The position numbers were made by a program, and so were the translations under genes. Shown piece by piece: positions 5,882 to 6,079 of a stretch of DNA of 6,079 nt. The notes under the pieces were generated by a model. The model was not told the DNA's origin. It was given only the letters and a program-made list of their open reading frames with translations, and ran no database searches. Position 1 is the first letter of the stretch. Each line of letters begins with the position of its first letter. Origin of the DNA: JBHIBA01 sp046758845 (GTDB taxonomy: Bacteria > UBA8248 > JACPRG01 > G963555815); NCBI GenBank assembly GCA_046758845.1, contig JBHIBA010000285.1:1-6079 (forward strand), given 5' to 3'.

Positions 5882-5906
5882 CCGGATTCCCGGGGGGGCC
5901 TTTTTG
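5882..5906 (+). repeat. GC-rich repeat copy 3, inverted, at the other end of the operon
   Basis: The plus strand reads CCGGATTCCCGGGGGGGCC, then five T and a G. Compared with copy 1 it lacks one T, has G for A in the middle and C for T after the G-run. It points away from the operon, as do the copies at 12-37 and 72-94, so the operon is flanked by outward-facing copies. Confidence 0.5.
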
Positions 5907-5922
5907 GGGGCAACGTGCCCCC
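5906..5922. repeat. Hairpin H1 of the right-end array
   Basis: GGGGGC (5906-5911) and GCCCCC (5917-5922) form a perfect 6-bp stem around AACGT. The T5 lies before it on the plus strand and A5 follows it on the minus strand, so it is not an intrinsic terminator in either direction. A further CCGCG/CGCGG stem (5921-5925 with 5930-5934) overlaps it and the next hairpin, giving alternative pairings. Confidence 0.55.
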
Positions 5923-5930
5923 GCGTATTC

Positions 5931-5964
5931 GCGGTGCCTCGGGTCAATGACCCGTCGGCACCGC
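5931..5964. repeat. Hairpin H3: long stem with apical GGGTCAATGACCC
   Basis: The outer arms GCGGTGCC (5931-5938) and GGCACCGC (5957-5964) pair perfectly over 8 bp. After a 1x2 internal loop, CGGGTCA (5940-5946) pairs with TGACCCG (5948-5954) over 7 bp with a single central A. The core GGGTCRATGACCC recurs in H6 at 6051-6063 inside a different outer stem. No coding function is apparent. Confidence 0.65.
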
Positions 5965-5965
5965 A

Positions 5966-5984
5966 GCCGGGCTGGAAGCCCGGC
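5966..5984. repeat. Hairpin H4: GCCGGGCT-GGA-AGCCCGGC
   Basis: A perfect 8-bp stem closes a three-base GGA loop, starting one base after H3 ends. It has no T-tail. Hairpins with a GCTGGAAGC tip are, as I recall, common dispersed intergenic repeats in several environmental phyla; this was not checked here. Confidence 0.6.
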
Positions 5985-5993
5985 GAAAACGCA

Positions 5994-6008
5994 GCAGGCC
6001 GGGCCTGC
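5994..6008. repeat. Palindrome H5, sharing a 12-bp direct repeat with the window end
   Basis: GCAGGCC and GGCCTGC flank a single G, making a 15-bp palindrome. Its right part, GGCCGGGCCTGC (5997-6008), recurs exactly at 6068-6079, where it runs to the last base of the window. The element may therefore continue as a repeat series beyond the edge. Confidence 0.55.
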
Positions 6009-6038
6009 CCCCCCTGGACCCCCCGGAAAACTTTTGAC

Positions 6039-6076
6039 GGCCCGGCATGCGGGTCGATGACCCTCATGGCCGGGCC
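6039..6076. repeat. Hairpin H6: long stem with apical GGGTCGATGACCC
   Basis: GGCCCGGC (6039-6046) pairs with GCCGGGCC (6069-6076). ATG (6047-6049) pairs with CAT (6065-6067), leaving one bulged G. After a C-T mismatch, GGGTC (6051-6055) pairs with GACCC (6059-6063) around GAT. This gives 16 base pairs in 38 nt. The tip matches H3 except for one base, while the outer stem sequence is different. Confidence 0.65.
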
Positions 6077-6079
6077 TGC

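Larger units (their letters stand above)
5711..6079. other. Non-coding upstream region (369 bp)
   Basis: I find no credible gene here. From left to right it holds a roughly 100-nt leader with the operator-like palindrome (5775-5792), the promoter (5820-5848), the inverted repeat copy (5882-5906) and the hairpin array (5906-6076). Reading frames through 5879-6067 yield Gly/Pro/Arg-rich peptides dictated by the hairpins and lack any family resemblance I can name. Confidence 0.7.

Noticed and set aside
5879..6067. Small minus-strand frame (62 codons) in the hairpin array
   Set aside because: Its sequence is dictated by the inverted repeats, it has no supported ribosome site, and it resembles spurious proteins called over repeats.
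5906..6079. CRISPR array
   Set aside because: The repeats are palindromes of different sequence with irregular gaps. There is no constant repeat with unique spacers of even length and no cas gene.

Overview
The window is a GC-rich stretch (about 60% GC by eye) carrying five genes on the minus strand, read from the right edge towards the left. They run in the order ABC-transporter ATPase, ABC permease, periplasmic substrate-binding protein, acyl-CoA-synthetase-like (ANL family) ligase, and octopine/nopaline-type dehydrogenase. The binding protein has a plain Sec signal without a lipobox cysteine, which points to a diderm (Gram-negative-type) bacterium. Gene content and style resemble uncultured Desulfobacterota/Deltaproteobacteria, Rokubacteria or similar soil and subsurface lineages, but I cannot fix the taxon from this sequence.

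Layout. Positions 1-108 lie downstream of the last gene and hold two copies of a GC-rich repeat, a GCGAAGC mini-hairpin and a T-tract that may end transcription. Positions 109-1218 encode the opine-type dehydrogenase and 1310-2830 the ligase, which has a GTG start set by a near-perfect Shine-Dalgarno. Positions 2831-3017 are a leader or intergenic stretch with a small hairpin and a TATAAT box. Positions 3018-4016 encode the THI5/NMT1-like binding protein, 4095-4892 the permease and 4895-5710 the ATPase. Positions 5711-5850 form a leader with a good sigma70-type promoter and an operator-like palindrome. Positions 5880-6079 are non-coding and packed with inverted repeats.

The ATPase, permease and binding protein make a complete nitrate/taurine/pyrimidine-type (SsuABC/ThiXYZ-like) importer for a small organic solute. 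The ligase and dehydrogenase follow in the same direction. Ligases of this class activate carboxylates as acyl-AMP and usually acyl-CoA. Opine-type dehydrogenases join or split an amino acid and a 2-oxo acid using NAD(P)H. A plausible but unproven reading is one operon for uptake and metabolism of an N-(carboxyalkyl)amino acid or related carboxylate. The substrate is unknown.

The least explained part is the right end. Two long hairpins there share the apical core GGGTCRATGACCC but have different, internally complementary outer stems. They sit among several other hairpins. A repeat of the form CCGGATTTCCCAGGGGGGC plus T-tract occurs near both ends of the window, pointing outward on each side of the operon.
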